From: Lacimicrobium alkaliphilum
GTDB taxonomy: Bacteria > Pseudomonadota > Gammaproteobacteria > Enterobacterales > Alteromonadaceae
DNA length: 64,000 nucleotides
NCBI RefSeq assembly: GCF_001466725.1
Contig: NZ_CP013650.1
Span: forward strand, 2,976,001 to 3,040,000
Direction: 5' to 3'
How positions within the stretch are numbered: position 1 is the stretch's first letter; the number at the start of each line of letters is the position of its first letter. The translations under genes were made by a program, and so were the position numbers. Under the pieces are notes generated by a model. The model saw only the letters and a list, made by a program, of their open reading frames with translations. It searched no databases and was not told the DNA's origin. This document shows positions 9,447 to 17,409 of this stretch, piece after piece.

Positions 9447-10370
9447 TCACGCCGAAAGTAACATCCTGGCCTGCTTTGCATCCTGTTGGATCTGTTTCTG
9501 TAGCTCCTCCAGCGAGGCAAACTTAATCTCATCACGAAGCTTGGCCACCAGCTCCACCTCCAGAGTCTTACCATACAAGGAGCCACTGAAGTCAAACAAA
9601 TGCACTTCCAGTTGTGAACGCTGGCCATTTAAGGTCGGTCTGGTGCCGATATTGCAGACACCGTTAAAGGTTTTACCACAGACGCTGGCCTTTACCGCAA
9701 ATACACCCGCCACTGGGGCACGGCACCGGTTTAACAATACATTCGCCGTTGGGAATCCTATTGTACGGCCGTTCTTGTCGCCATGTACCACTTTGCCCAC
9801 CAGACTGAAAGGACGACCCAGCATGGCCTTTGCCCGTTCAAAGTCACCTTCTGCAAGGGCTTCGCGTACGGCAGTGGAACTGATGCGGCAATCCTGCAGA
9901 CGAAAACTGCGGGTACTGACTACGTCAAAACCCCAGCGTTGTCCTTCCCGTTCAAGCATGGAAAAATCGCCCATGCGGCCCTTGCCAAAACGAAAGTCAT
10001 CGCCCACCACCAGAAATTTCACACCCAGCTTTTTCACCAATAACTGTTGCACGAAAAATTCGGCACTGTACTGGGAAAAACGCCGGTCGAAACGGATACA
10101 CAGCAACCTGTCCACTCCCAGACGCTTTAGCTGGGTATATTTATCTCTTAACCTGCTGATACGGGCCGGTGCCGTGTCAGGTGTAAACAGCTCTTCAGGT
10201 TGCGGTTCGAACACCATCACCGTGGCCGGTAGCTGCATTCTTCTGGCCTGTTCAATCAGGTTACGGATCACCGCCTGGTGACCCAGATGAACACCATCAA
10301 ACTTGCCTATGGTCAGCACACAACCTTTGTGTCTGTCGCGGATATTATACAGCCCACGAATCAGCTCCAC
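9447..10370 (-). CDS. ribF: Bifunctional riboflavin kinase / FAD synthetase
   Basis: 307 aa; converts riboflavin to FMN and FMN to FAD. The N-terminal nucleotidyltransferase domain has 'TIGKFDGVHLGHQAVI' and 'VVGDDFRFGKGRMGDF'; the C-terminal flavokinase domain has 'GRTIGFPTANV' and 'GVCNIGTRPT'. Start is GTG at 10370 with AAAGGGG 6 bp upstream. It precedes ileS in the conserved murJ-ribF-ileS order. Together with ribH/ribBX/ribE/ribD at 57-61 kb, the window holds most flavin biosynthesis genes. Confidence 0.97.
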   Translation of the reverse strand: MELIRGLYNIRDRHKGCVLTIGKFDGVHLGHQAVIRNLIEQARRMQLPATVMVFEPQPEELFTPDTAPARISRLRDKYTQLKRLGVDRLLCIRFDRRFSQYSAEFFVQQLLVKKLGVKFLVVGDDFRFGKGRMGDFSMLEREGQRWGFDVVSTRSFRLQDCRISSTAVREALAEGDFERAKAMLGRPFSLVGKVVHGDKNGRTIGFPTANVLLNRCRAPVAGVFAVKASVCGKTFNGVCNIGTRPTLNGQRSQLEVHLFDFSGSLYGKTLEVELVAKLRDEIKFASLEELQKQIQQDAKQARMLLSA

Positions 10371-10482
10371 CCACTGCCCCTTTATTGATCAAACCGGTTA
10401 AACAAAAATCACGGGATTATAACTGACTGGGGGGCGAATTAAACCCTGTAACCATTTTACTGGTTACACCGTACTGGCAGAA

Positions 10483-12051
10483 TCAGCCAGACAATGGCTG
10501 ACGGTTCAGATCCTTAGGTCTGATCCCCACGATCAGGGCTGTCAACACCAGGCATCCGGCACCGGCACCAATCAGCCAGCTCAACTGAAGAACCTGTTCT
10601 GTCACGGTCCAGCCAGCCCACTGGGTATGTTCCGGCATCAGATAAAACAGCACCCCAACCATTGCGGCTGTGGCACCAATGATCCGGGCGATAAACCACA
10701 GGCTGTCGGCATCCACCTGGTAAACCTGTAGCCGGTGTAATTTCTGATATAGCAGAAAAGCGTTCAGGCTAGCAGACAACGCGGTCGCCATCGCCAGTCC
10801 CACATAACCAAAAGGGATGGCCAGGATAATATTAAACAGCATATTCGCCGCCATTGCCCAGATGCCATAACGCACCGGTGTTTTGGTGTCCTGACGGGAG
10901 AAAAAGCCAGGAGCAAACACCTTCACCAGCATAAAGCTCAGCAGCCCGGCGCCGTATGCCATCAGGCTGTAAGAGGCCATCCGGGCATCTTCAGCAGCGA
11001 ATTCACCGCGTACAAACAACACAGTCAGTAAGGGCTCCGCCAGCACGATCAACCCCGCTGAGGCCGGGATCCCCAGAATACAGACCATCCGCATGGCCCA
11101 GTCCATATTGGCACGAAACTGGTGACCATCAGCGCTGGCATGATTGCGCGACAAGGTCGGTAAAATAACGGTGGCAATAGCAATACCAAACAAACCCAGC
11201 GGAAACTCCAGTAAACGATCCGAGTAATACAGCCAGCTGATCGAACCGGTCACCAGAAAACTGGCAATCAGGGTGTCCAGCATCAGATTAATCTGACTCA
11301 CCGACACTCCAAACAACGCCGGGATCATCAGCCGCCTGACTTTACTGACCTTTTCATCCCGCCACCCCCATCGGGGTCTGACCAAAAGCCCGGTGCGACG
11401 TAAAAAAGGCCACTGGAACAACAGCTGTACTATGCCGCCGAAAAACACACCCCAGGCCAGTCCTATCGCAGGCTCGTCGAGCTGCGGCGAAAGCCAGATG
11501 GCGGCACTGATAATACAGACGTTAAGCAGTACCGGCGTAAAGGCCGCCACAGCAAAACGATTCAGAGTATTGAGAATGGCACCACTGAGGCCGGTCAGAG
11601 TAATAAAGAAAAGATAGGGAAAGGTAATTTTCAGCATCAGTGAAGCCAGTTCAAACTTAGCCCCCGCCGGTTCGTCAGCCACATAGGCAAGAAACCAGCC
11701 GGTCCCGAATAATGCCGCCAGCACTGGCGAACCGATGACACCCAGTAATGTAACAATTAAAACGAAGGTACCCAGGGTTCCTGCGACTCTGGCGATAAAG
11801 AGTTTAAGCTGTTGCTCATCATCCTGTCTCTGCACTTCACTGAGTACCGGCACAAAGGCCTGAGCAAAAGCGCCTTCTGCAAACAAGCGACGCAGAAAGT
11901 TGGGGATTTTATTGGCGAAAAAAAACACATCGGCGGCGGCACCGGCGCCCATCAGATTGGCCACCACCATATCCCTGATCAATCCCAGCACCCTTGATAA
12001 TAAGGTCATGCTGCTGACGATAACGCCTGATTTCAACAACTTAAGTGACAC
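10483..12051 (-). CDS. murJ: Lipid II flippase MurJ (MviN)
   Basis: 522 aa with about 14 hydrophobic segments. 'SMTLLSRVLGLIRDMVVANLMGAGAAADVFFFANKIPN' region and 'LRRLFAEGAFAQAFVPVL' (around residues 52-70) are the conserved MurJ start, including the functionally important arginines. It moves the peptidoglycan precursor lipid II across the inner membrane. GTG start at 12051, preceded by a G-rich stretch (CAGGGGCGG). Divergent from rpsT and upstream of ribF, as in many gammaproteobacteria. Confidence 0.97.
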   Translation of the reverse strand: MSLKLLKSGVIVSSMTLLSRVLGLIRDMVVANLMGAGAAADVFFFANKIPNFLRRLFAEGAFAQAFVPVLSEVQRQDDEQQLKLFIARVAGTLGTFVLIVTLLGVIGSPVLAALFGTGWFLAYVADEPAGAKFELASLMLKITFPYLFFITLTGLSGAILNTLNRFAVAAFTPVLLNVCIISAAIWLSPQLDEPAIGLAWGVFFGGIVQLLFQWPFLRRTGLLVRPRWGWRDEKVSKVRRLMIPALFGVSVSQINLMLDTLIASFLVTGSISWLYYSDRLLEFPLGLFGIAIATVILPTLSRNHASADGHQFRANMDWAMRMVCILGIPASAGLIVLAEPLLTVLFVRGEFAAEDARMASYSLMAYGAGLLSFMLVKVFAPGFFSRQDTKTPVRYGIWAMAANMLFNIILAIPFGYVGLAMATALSASLNAFLLYQKLHRLQVYQVDADSLWFIARIIGATAAMVGVLFYLMPEHTQWAGWTVTEQVLQLSWLIGAGAGCLVLTALIVGIRPKDLNRQPLSG

Positions 12052-12155
12052 AACCCGCCCCTGAATTTATAACAGGCGGTATTATGAGCTATCTGCAGGG
12101 GTTTTAGAAACCCTATTATCTGCCTCTTTTGTGGGTAATATTCCAACAAAAGCAT

Positions 12156-12184
12156 TTGACAACCAGCAACATAAAAGGAATAAT
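12156..12184 (+). promoter_or_regulatory. Sigma-70 promoter of rpsT with GC-rich discriminator
   Basis: TTGACA (12156-12161), a 17-bp spacer and AATAAT (12179-12184), followed at once by CCGGGCCC. A perfect -35, a 5/6 -10 and a GC-rich discriminator are the pattern of strong, ppGpp-inhibited ribosomal promoters. It lies 43 bp upstream of the rpsT start codon. Confidence 0.75.
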
Positions 12185-12227
12185 CCGGGCCCTTAATTTT
12201 TGACTAAATTCTTTTGGGAGTTTCACC

Positions 12228-12491
12228 TTGGCTAACATCAAGTCTGCTAAGAAACGTGCCATCCAGGCCGAAAAGCGCCGCCAGCACAATGCCAGCCGTC
12301 GTTCAATGACGCGCAGCAGTCTGAAAAAAGTACTGGCTGCTATCGCCGCCGGTGACAAGACTACTGCACAGAGTGCTTATGCTGCTGCTGTGCCGCTGCT
12401 GGACCGTATGGCAACCAAAGGCTTGATCCACAAAAACAAGGCTGCTCGTCATAAGAGCCGTCTTGCTGCTAAGATCAAAGCCTTGGCCTGA
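12228..12491 (+). CDS. rpsT: 30S ribosomal protein S20
   Basis: 87 aa, starting [21 protein letters not shown] and rich in Lys/Arg/Ala, exactly S20. The start codon is TTG (12228-12230) with TTTTGGGAG upstream. E. coli rpsT also starts with UUG, and there the weak start is part of S20 autoregulation, so this unusual start is probably functional and conserved. Flanked by a strong promoter and a clear terminator, so it is a single-gene unit. Confidence 0.97.
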   Translation: MANIKSAKKRAIQAEKRRQHNASRRSMTRSSLKKVLAAIAAGDKTTAQSAYAAAVPLLDRMATKGLIHKNKAARHKSRLAAKIKALA

Positions 12492-12510
12492 TATACAGGG
12501 TTTCAGTACA

Positions 12511-12535
12511 AAAAGCGCCTTAAGGCGCTTTTTTT
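12511..12535 (+). terminator. Rho-independent terminator of rpsT
   Basis: Perfect palindrome AAAAGCGCCTTAAGGCGCTT running into a T-tract, 20 bp after the rpsT stop. Confidence 0.92.
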
Positions 12536-12717
12536 ATGCGCGTATCGTCCCTAAGGCAGAATGCCTGATTCAAAAGGACGGTATACCGGAAATGCCGGGA
12601 ACACTTTCTCCGATGTCACGTTCGTTTACAATTCTACACAGTCCCGCACAAGACAGATAACAAGCGCCTTTGCTACTATATGACTCCGTATCTGCCCGGC
12701 TACAACCAAGGTCTACC

Positions 12718-13023
12718 GTGAATGTCCCCGTCTCAAAAGTCATACTTTTGCTCACAATGATCGCGTTGCTGGTTATCGCTGTCTTAGTGCCTATGCCAGA
12801 GCTGGTCACCTATGAGCGGGCCAATGTGGTCTCTAAAGGTGTCTACTGGCGCGGGCTGGGAGAAACTGGCAAGCTGCTTGATGCCAGGGCTAGCTTTGTC
12901 AAAATTGATGAAGATACCGGCTATCTGTTTGTCTGTCATGATATGCCATCCATGAATGCCTGCCAGCAGTACCGTATTATTGAGCGTCAGGGACCGATTG
13001 CCGCCCTGTCACATATGCTCTGA
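12718..13023 (+). CDS. Hypothetical single-span membrane protein
   Basis: 101 aa from GTG at 12718 with AAGG 6 bp upstream. One N-terminal hydrophobic segment (VILLLTMIALLVIAVLVPM) is followed by a 70-residue soluble part with two cysteines (VCHDMPSMNACQ), predicted periplasmic. I do not recognise a family. The frame is open about 48 bp further up but no better start is visible. It lies between rpsT and the LpxH-like gene on the same strand. Confidence 0.6.
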   Translation: MNVPVSKVILLLTMIALLVIAVLVPMPELVTYERANVVSKGVYWRGLGETGKLLDARASFVKIDEDTGYLFVCHDMPSMNACQQYRIIERQGPIAALSHML

Positions 13024-13125
13024 ATGCCAATAGGCCGACGCTGTCATCACAACTTCAAATATACGTCACTAAAGTGTAAGAGGGTCCCGTTAGCCTTGGG
13101 TTAAAAGTCCGATAGTGGAAAGCCC

Positions 13126-13920
13126 ATGACTCACTCAGCGCACTACCGTACCCTCTGGCTGTCAGATATTCACCTCGGTTATAAAGACTGTAAAGCAGAA
13201 TACCTGCTCGATTTCCTCGATCATTGTCGGGTCGATACCTTGTATCTGGTGGGTGATATTGTGGATATGTGGGCCATGAGCCGCCAGTTTATGTGGCCCA
13301 AAGCGCATAACCAGCTGTTTCACCGGCTTTTAAGCCTGTCGCGCGAGGGAACCCGCGTTATTTATCTGCCGGGCAATCATGATGAGCCGATTCAGAAATA
13401 TGACGGTATGGCTTTCGGTGATATTGAGATCCATCGCCAGTATGTGCATACCACAGCCGATGGACGAAAACTGCTGCTGATGCACGGCGATCAGTTTGAT
13501 CAGGAGGTCTGCTTTGGCCCTATGCATGCCTGGATAGGCGATAAAGCCTACGACCTGTTGTTGTTTACCAACCGCTGGTACAACAGGCTGCGCACCGCCA
13601 TGGGCTATCCGTACTGGTCTCTGGCTGGCTATATCAAGAGCCGGATTAAAGGTGCCAACGAGGCCATCGCCCGCTACCGGGATATCGGCTGTCGGGTGGC
13701 CCGCGAAATGGGCATGGATGGCATAGTGTGCGGACATATTCATCATCCGGAGATCCTGCAACAGCAAGAGATATTATATTGCAACACCGGCGACTGGATA
13801 GAAAACTGCTCCGCTCTGACCGAAGACCGCCATGGCTGTTTACAACTGGTTTACTGGACCGCTCAGCGAGGACAGGTTCATCATCTGAGCAAACCAGCAA
13901 AGAGCCAGAAGGCAGCCTGA
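13126..13920 (+). CDS. UDP-2,3-diacylglucosamine diphosphatase-like metallophosphoesterase
   Basis: 264 aa, calcineurin-like phosphoesterase of the LpxH group (COG2908-type). All metal-site motifs are present: SDIHLG (D14, H16), GDIVD (D44), GNHDE (N84, H85), 'LMHGDQFD' and 'GHIHHP'. True LpxH hydrolyses UDP-diacylglucosamine to lipid X, but many paralogues of this length have unknown substrates, so no gene symbol is given. GGAAAG lies just upstream of the ATG. The next gene, 95 bp on, is a lipid acyltransferase, which fits a membrane-lipid role. Confidence 0.82.
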   Translation: MTHSAHYRTLWLSDIHLGYKDCKAEYLLDFLDHCRVDTLYLVGDIVDMWAMSRQFMWPKAHNQLFHRLLSLSREGTRVIYLPGNHDEPIQKYDGMAFGDIEIHRQYVHTTADGRKLLLMHGDQFDQEVCFGPMHAWIGDKAYDLLLFTNRWYNRLRTAMGYPYWSLAGYIKSRIKGANEAIARYRDIGCRVAREMGMDGIVCGHIHHPEILQQQEILYCNTGDWIENCSALTEDRHGCLQLVYWTAQRGQVHHLSKPAKSQKAA

Positions 13921-14015
13921 TTCACCGGACTGACATAATTTCGCCATAAAAGCCTCATCAAATCGTCATTTTTGCGCTCTAGACTGACCACAAATACCAC
14001 GAGTCCAAGAGTGCC

Positions 14016-15728
14016 ATGTTTACTGTTGATGACGTGCTGCAAAAGCATTACCCCAAGCTGACTCAAAACCCCCTTATTTTCGGCTCCGCTCGCTTTGTTC
14101 TGCGCCGGTTATTACACGAAAGAGAGTTCCAGGATTTTTCCCGCGACTACCCTCACCTGCAGGGACTGGAGTTTATCGAACAGGTGCTGGAATATTTTGA
14201 TTTCAGCTATTCAGTCAGAGACAGCGAGAAAGAGCGGATTCCCACTCAGGGCAAACTGGTGATCATTGCCAACCACCCCATTGGCACACTGGACGGACTG
14301 GCACTGATAAAAATGGTCAGTGAAATCCGCAGCGATGTAAAAGTGATCGCCAACGAGATGCTGATGGCCGTTGAGCCGCTGCACAATATGCTGATCCCCG
14401 TCAATAATATGCAGGGCGGCACAGCCAGAGGACAACTTAGCAAAATACAGCAGCATCTGGCCGGCGAAGGGGTACTGATTATGTTTCCTGCCGGTGAAGT
14501 TTCCAGACTGCGCCCTCAGGGCGTCAGAGATACACGCTGGCAGCGCGGCTTTTTACGGATCGCCAAAGCCGCAAAAGCGCCAATACTACCTATTTTTATT
14601 GACGGTAAGAACTCGCCCTTATTTTATGGCGTATCCATGCTGTACAAGCCCATGGCAACCCTGTTGCTGGTGGCAGAAATGTTCAAGCAACGAAAGAAAC
14701 ACCTGCCCATGCGTATCGGAGAGATGATTCCTTTTGATGCCTATCAGGGGCAACATATTACGCCCAGTCAGAAGGTCAAACTGTTCAGAAAACATCTCTA
14801 TCGTATCGGACAGGGCCGCGATGGCATATTCGTTACCCAGAAGGCCATCGCCCTGCCAGAGGATCGTCGTGAGCTGAGTAAAGCCATAAGAAAAGACTGC
14901 GAATTACTCGGCGAGACCGGCGACGGCAAACAAATTTATCTGTATCAGCACCGTGGCAGCAGTGCCGTGCTGCGCGAAATCGGCAGATTGCGTGAAGTGG
15001 CGTTTCGCGCCGTTGGCGAAGGCAGTAACAAGCGCCGGGATATCGATCAGTATGACAGCCACTACTACCACCTTATTTTATGGGATAAAGAAGATCTGGA
15101 GATCGTCGGCGCCTACCGCTTTGGCGATGCCCGCAAGCTCAGCTCCGACAGCCAGGGCCCCGGGCTTTATTCCGCCAGCCTGTTTGACTATGGCAAGCAA
15201 ATGGATCACTACTTTGAACAGGGCCTGGAACTGGGGCGCAGTTTTGTGCAGCCTAAGTACTGGGGTAAGCGCAGCCTTGATTATCTCTGGTATGGCATCG
15301 GTGCCTTTTTAAGCCGCCACCCACATTATCGCTACCTGTTTGGCTCAGTCAGTATCAGTGGTGCCCTGCCGGGCCCTGCCAAAGATCTGCTGGTGCAGTT
15401 TTATCAACTCTACTTCGCCGGCGAACAGGGCATTGCCGTATCTAACCGGCCCTACTCCCTGCCCGCAGATTTACAGAACCTGTTTGTTGGCGATGATTAC
15501 AAAAGCGACTTCAGTAAACTGAAACACCTGTTGGCCAATATGGGCGCAGCGGTCCCGACCCTGTACAAGCAATATACAGAGATCTGTGAGCCCGATGGCG
15601 TGCAGTTTCTCAGCTTCGGTGTCGATCCTGATTTCAATGATTGTGTGGACGGTCTGGTACTGGTGGATCTGACCCGCCTTAAGGACAAGAAACGTCAGCG
15701 CTATATACCTCAGCAACAGGCATCCTGA
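14016..15728 (+). CDS. Probable bifunctional ornithine-lipid acyltransferase (OlsF-like)
   Basis: 570 aa, two domains. The N-terminal half (about 60-260) is a PlsC-type acyltransferase: 'NHPIGTLDG' (86-94) is the block I motif in its HX5D variant and 'FPAGEVSRLRP' (157-167) is block III. The C-terminal half (about 300-555) resembles OlsB-type N-acyltransferases: 'LREVAFRAVGEG', 'DQYDSHYYHLILWD', 'VGAYRFG', 'ELGRSFV'. This arrangement is that of OlsF of Serratia, which makes ornithine lipid by itself. Specificity cannot be read from sequence; a lysophospholipid acyltransferase role remains possible. The 3' end overlaps convergent dapE by 19 bp. Confidence 0.72.
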   Translation: MFTVDDVLQKHYPKLTQNPLIFGSARFVLRRLLHEREFQDFSRDYPHLQGLEFIEQVLEYFDFSYSVRDSEKERIPTQGKLVIIANHPIGTLDGLALIKMVSEIRSDVKVIANEMLMAVEPLHNMLIPVNNMQGGTARGQLSKIQQHLAGEGVLIMFPAGEVSRLRPQGVRDTRWQRGFLRIAKAAKAPILPIFIDGKNSPLFYGVSMLYKPMATLLLVAEMFKQRKKHLPMRIGEMIPFDAYQGQHITPSQKVKLFRKHLYRIGQGRDGIFVTQKAIALPEDRRELSKAIRKDCELLGETGDGKQIYLYQHRGSSAVLREIGRLREVAFRAVGEGSNKRRDIDQYDSHYYHLILWDKEDLEIVGAYRFGDARKLSSDSQGPGLYSASLFDYGKQMDHYFEQGLELGRSFVQPKYWGKRSLDYLWYGIGAFLSRHPHYRYLFGSVSISGALPGPAKDLLVQFYQLYFAGEQGIAVSNRPYSLPADLQNLFVGDDYKSDFSKLKHLLANMGAAVPTLYKQYTEICEPDGVQFLSFGVDPDFNDCVDGLVLVDLTRLKDKKRQRYIPQQQAS

Positions 15729-16885
15729 ATAGTACTGAGCAGGCTGGTGTAGATATCTTCCAGTAAACGCAAATCTTTGAGTCGCACCCACTCGTTGACC
15801 TGATGGATACTGGCGTTGGGTACGCCCAGCTCAATCACCTGAGTGTCTGCACCGGCAAAGAAACGACCATCTGAGGTGCCCCCTGAGGTTGAAAGCACAG
15901 GAAAGGCACCGGTGTGTTTATGGATAGCCTGTTCTGCATAGCCGATCAGACTGTCGGATTTTTGTGGATGAGTTAAATAGGGGGCACAGGGGCGCTCCCA
16001 TTCCAGCTCGAAGTCATCGGTTTGCATCGCCACCGCCTGTGTAATCAGGGCTTCCAGTTCAGACTGTGTAAACCTGTGGCTATAGCGCAGATTAAAGCAA
16101 ATATCACACTGCGCCGGTACAATATTATCGGTAAAATTACCCGAGTCAATATGCGTCACCTGCAGGCCGGTACCGGGAAAATCATCGCTGCCCTGATCCC
16201 ACTCGATATCATTGAGGGCGCTGAGTACCCGATTCATTTTATGAATGGCGTTATCGGCAAACTGGGGGTACGCCACATGACCCTGCCTGCCGAATACCCT
16301 GAGTCGCGCGGATACAGCACCGCGGCGGCCGGTTTTAATGGTATCGCCGGTAAATTGTCTTGCGGTGGGCTCACCCACCACACAATAATCCAGCTTGGTC
16401 TGCCGCTCATCCAGCCAAGCTTTGATCAGCCTGGAGCCGAATTCTGCTTCCCCTTCTTCATCGCTGGTGATCAGCCACATTAATCTGTAGCCTGGCTGCG
16501 GAGTTTGTACCAGAAAACGCTCGGTGGCAGCTAACATGGCACCGATACCGGTTTTCATATCCGCGGCACCACGACCAATAAGCCGATCGCCGACAATATT
16601 GGCAGCAAAGGGGTGGCTGTGCCATTTCTCCGGCGGCCCCGGTGGTACCACATCAGTATGTCCGGCAAAGGCCATTGTTTTAATACCCTGGCCAAAACTG
16701 GCGATAAGATTGCTGACGCCATGCTGGTGAATAAACTCACATTCAAAGCCCATGGCGCTGAGCTTTTCAGCCAGCCACAACTGACACCCTTTATCTTCGG
16801 GGGTCACTGAAGCACGACGCATCAGGTTCTGACTGTATTCAAGAGAAAGAAAGGTTTCTGAATCAGGATGTCTGTGAGCGGACAT
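15710..16885 (-). CDS. dapE: Succinyl-diaminopimelate desuccinylase
   Basis: 391 aa M20 metallopeptidase-fold enzyme of lysine/diaminopimelate synthesis. Metal ligands are seen in 'AGHTDVVPPG', 'GRGAADMKTGIGAM' and 'TSDEEGEAEFG' (catalytic Glu), and near the end in 'ELGVPNASIHQVNE'. 'STSGGTSDGRF' is characteristic of DapE. It carries about 10 residues more than E. coli DapE at the N-terminus. It converges on the acyltransferase gene with a 19-bp overlap and no terminator between. Confidence 0.95.
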   Translation of the reverse strand: MSAHRHPDSETFLSLEYSQNLMRRASVTPEDKGCQLWLAEKLSAMGFECEFIHQHGVSNLIASFGQGIKTMAFAGHTDVVPPGPPEKWHSHPFAANIVGDRLIGRGAADMKTGIGAMLAATERFLVQTPQPGYRLMWLITSDEEGEAEFGSRLIKAWLDERQTKLDYCVVGEPTARQFTGDTIKTGRRGAVSARLRVFGRQGHVAYPQFADNAIHKMNRVLSALNDIEWDQGSDDFPGTGLQVTHIDSGNFTDNIVPAQCDICFNLRYSHRFTQSELEALITQAVAMQTDDFELEWERPCAPYLTHPQKSDSLIGYAEQAIHKHTGAFPVLSTSGGTSDGRFFAGADTQVIELGVPNASIHQVNEWVRLKDLRLLEDIYTSLLSTIQDACC

Positions 16886-17038
16886 AGTTAATTGGCCTGA
16901 CGCTTAATCATTAGGCTATTAAATAAACTCCCTATGACAAGCGCATGGCAAATCCAAGACAAACAGATGACAATGGCAATACTCCAATGAATAAAATAGA
17001 ATCAAAGGGTTACCAGCTTCTAAAACAAAGGAATCGCT

Positions 17039-17212
17039 TTGCTAAGACTATTGTTTCTCATCCCCGCCGTTCTTTGCCTGCTCTGGTATCTGTACCTGCG
17101 TCATCAGGGCTATAGCCTCGCGCAGGGCAAGCAGGGATTTATCTATATTCTGATGTTTTCGGCCGTGATCGGTGCCTTTTATACGCTGATGTTATGGCTT
17201 ACTCACCTGTAA
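17039..17212 (+). CDS. Small two-span membrane protein (57 aa)
   Basis: Starts TTG at 17039 with AAGGA 6 bp upstream: translation begins MLRLLFLIPAVLCLLWYLYL, then RHQGYSLAQGKQG, then FIYILMFSAVIGAFYTLMLW, ending LTHL. Two hydrophobic helices with a short charged loop and low codon noise argue for a real gene. It is transcribed away from dapE, which lies 154 bp away on the other strand. Family not recognised. Confidence 0.6.
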   Translation: MLRLLFLIPAVLCLLWYLYLRHQGYSLAQGKQGFIYILMFSAVIGAFYTLMLWLTHL

Positions 17213-17360
17213 ACCTATACCTGTCTGGAACATAACAGCCAGTACCCCTTATCTGGCCAATCCGGGAGGCAAGACGGGCTTACTTTTACTCCGGATGCTC
17301 CAGTTCGAAGAACACAGTATCTTTGCCCTCTCTTTTGTTCGCTAGTAAATCAGTCATGCT

Positions 17361-17392
17361 AAAAAATGCCAGTCAGTTGAACTGACTGGCAT
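17361..17392 (-). terminator. Terminator of the M16 peptidase gene
   Basis: Stem ATGCCAGTCAGTT / AACTGACTGGCAT (17366-17392) followed on the minus strand by TTTTTT, 18 bp beyond the stop of the peptidase gene. Confidence 0.9.
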
Positions 17393-17409
17393 GATATTGG
17401 GCCCCATGT

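Noticed and set aside
10447..10468. TGTAACCA/TGGTTACA hairpin between murJ and ribF
   Set aside because: No T-tract on either strand and no known operator match; not called.
17281..17360. 23-codon minus-strand frame MTDLLANKREGKDTVFFELE...
   Set aside because: No ribosome site, lies just past the M16 terminator, too short to judge; could be a gene remnant but no evidence.
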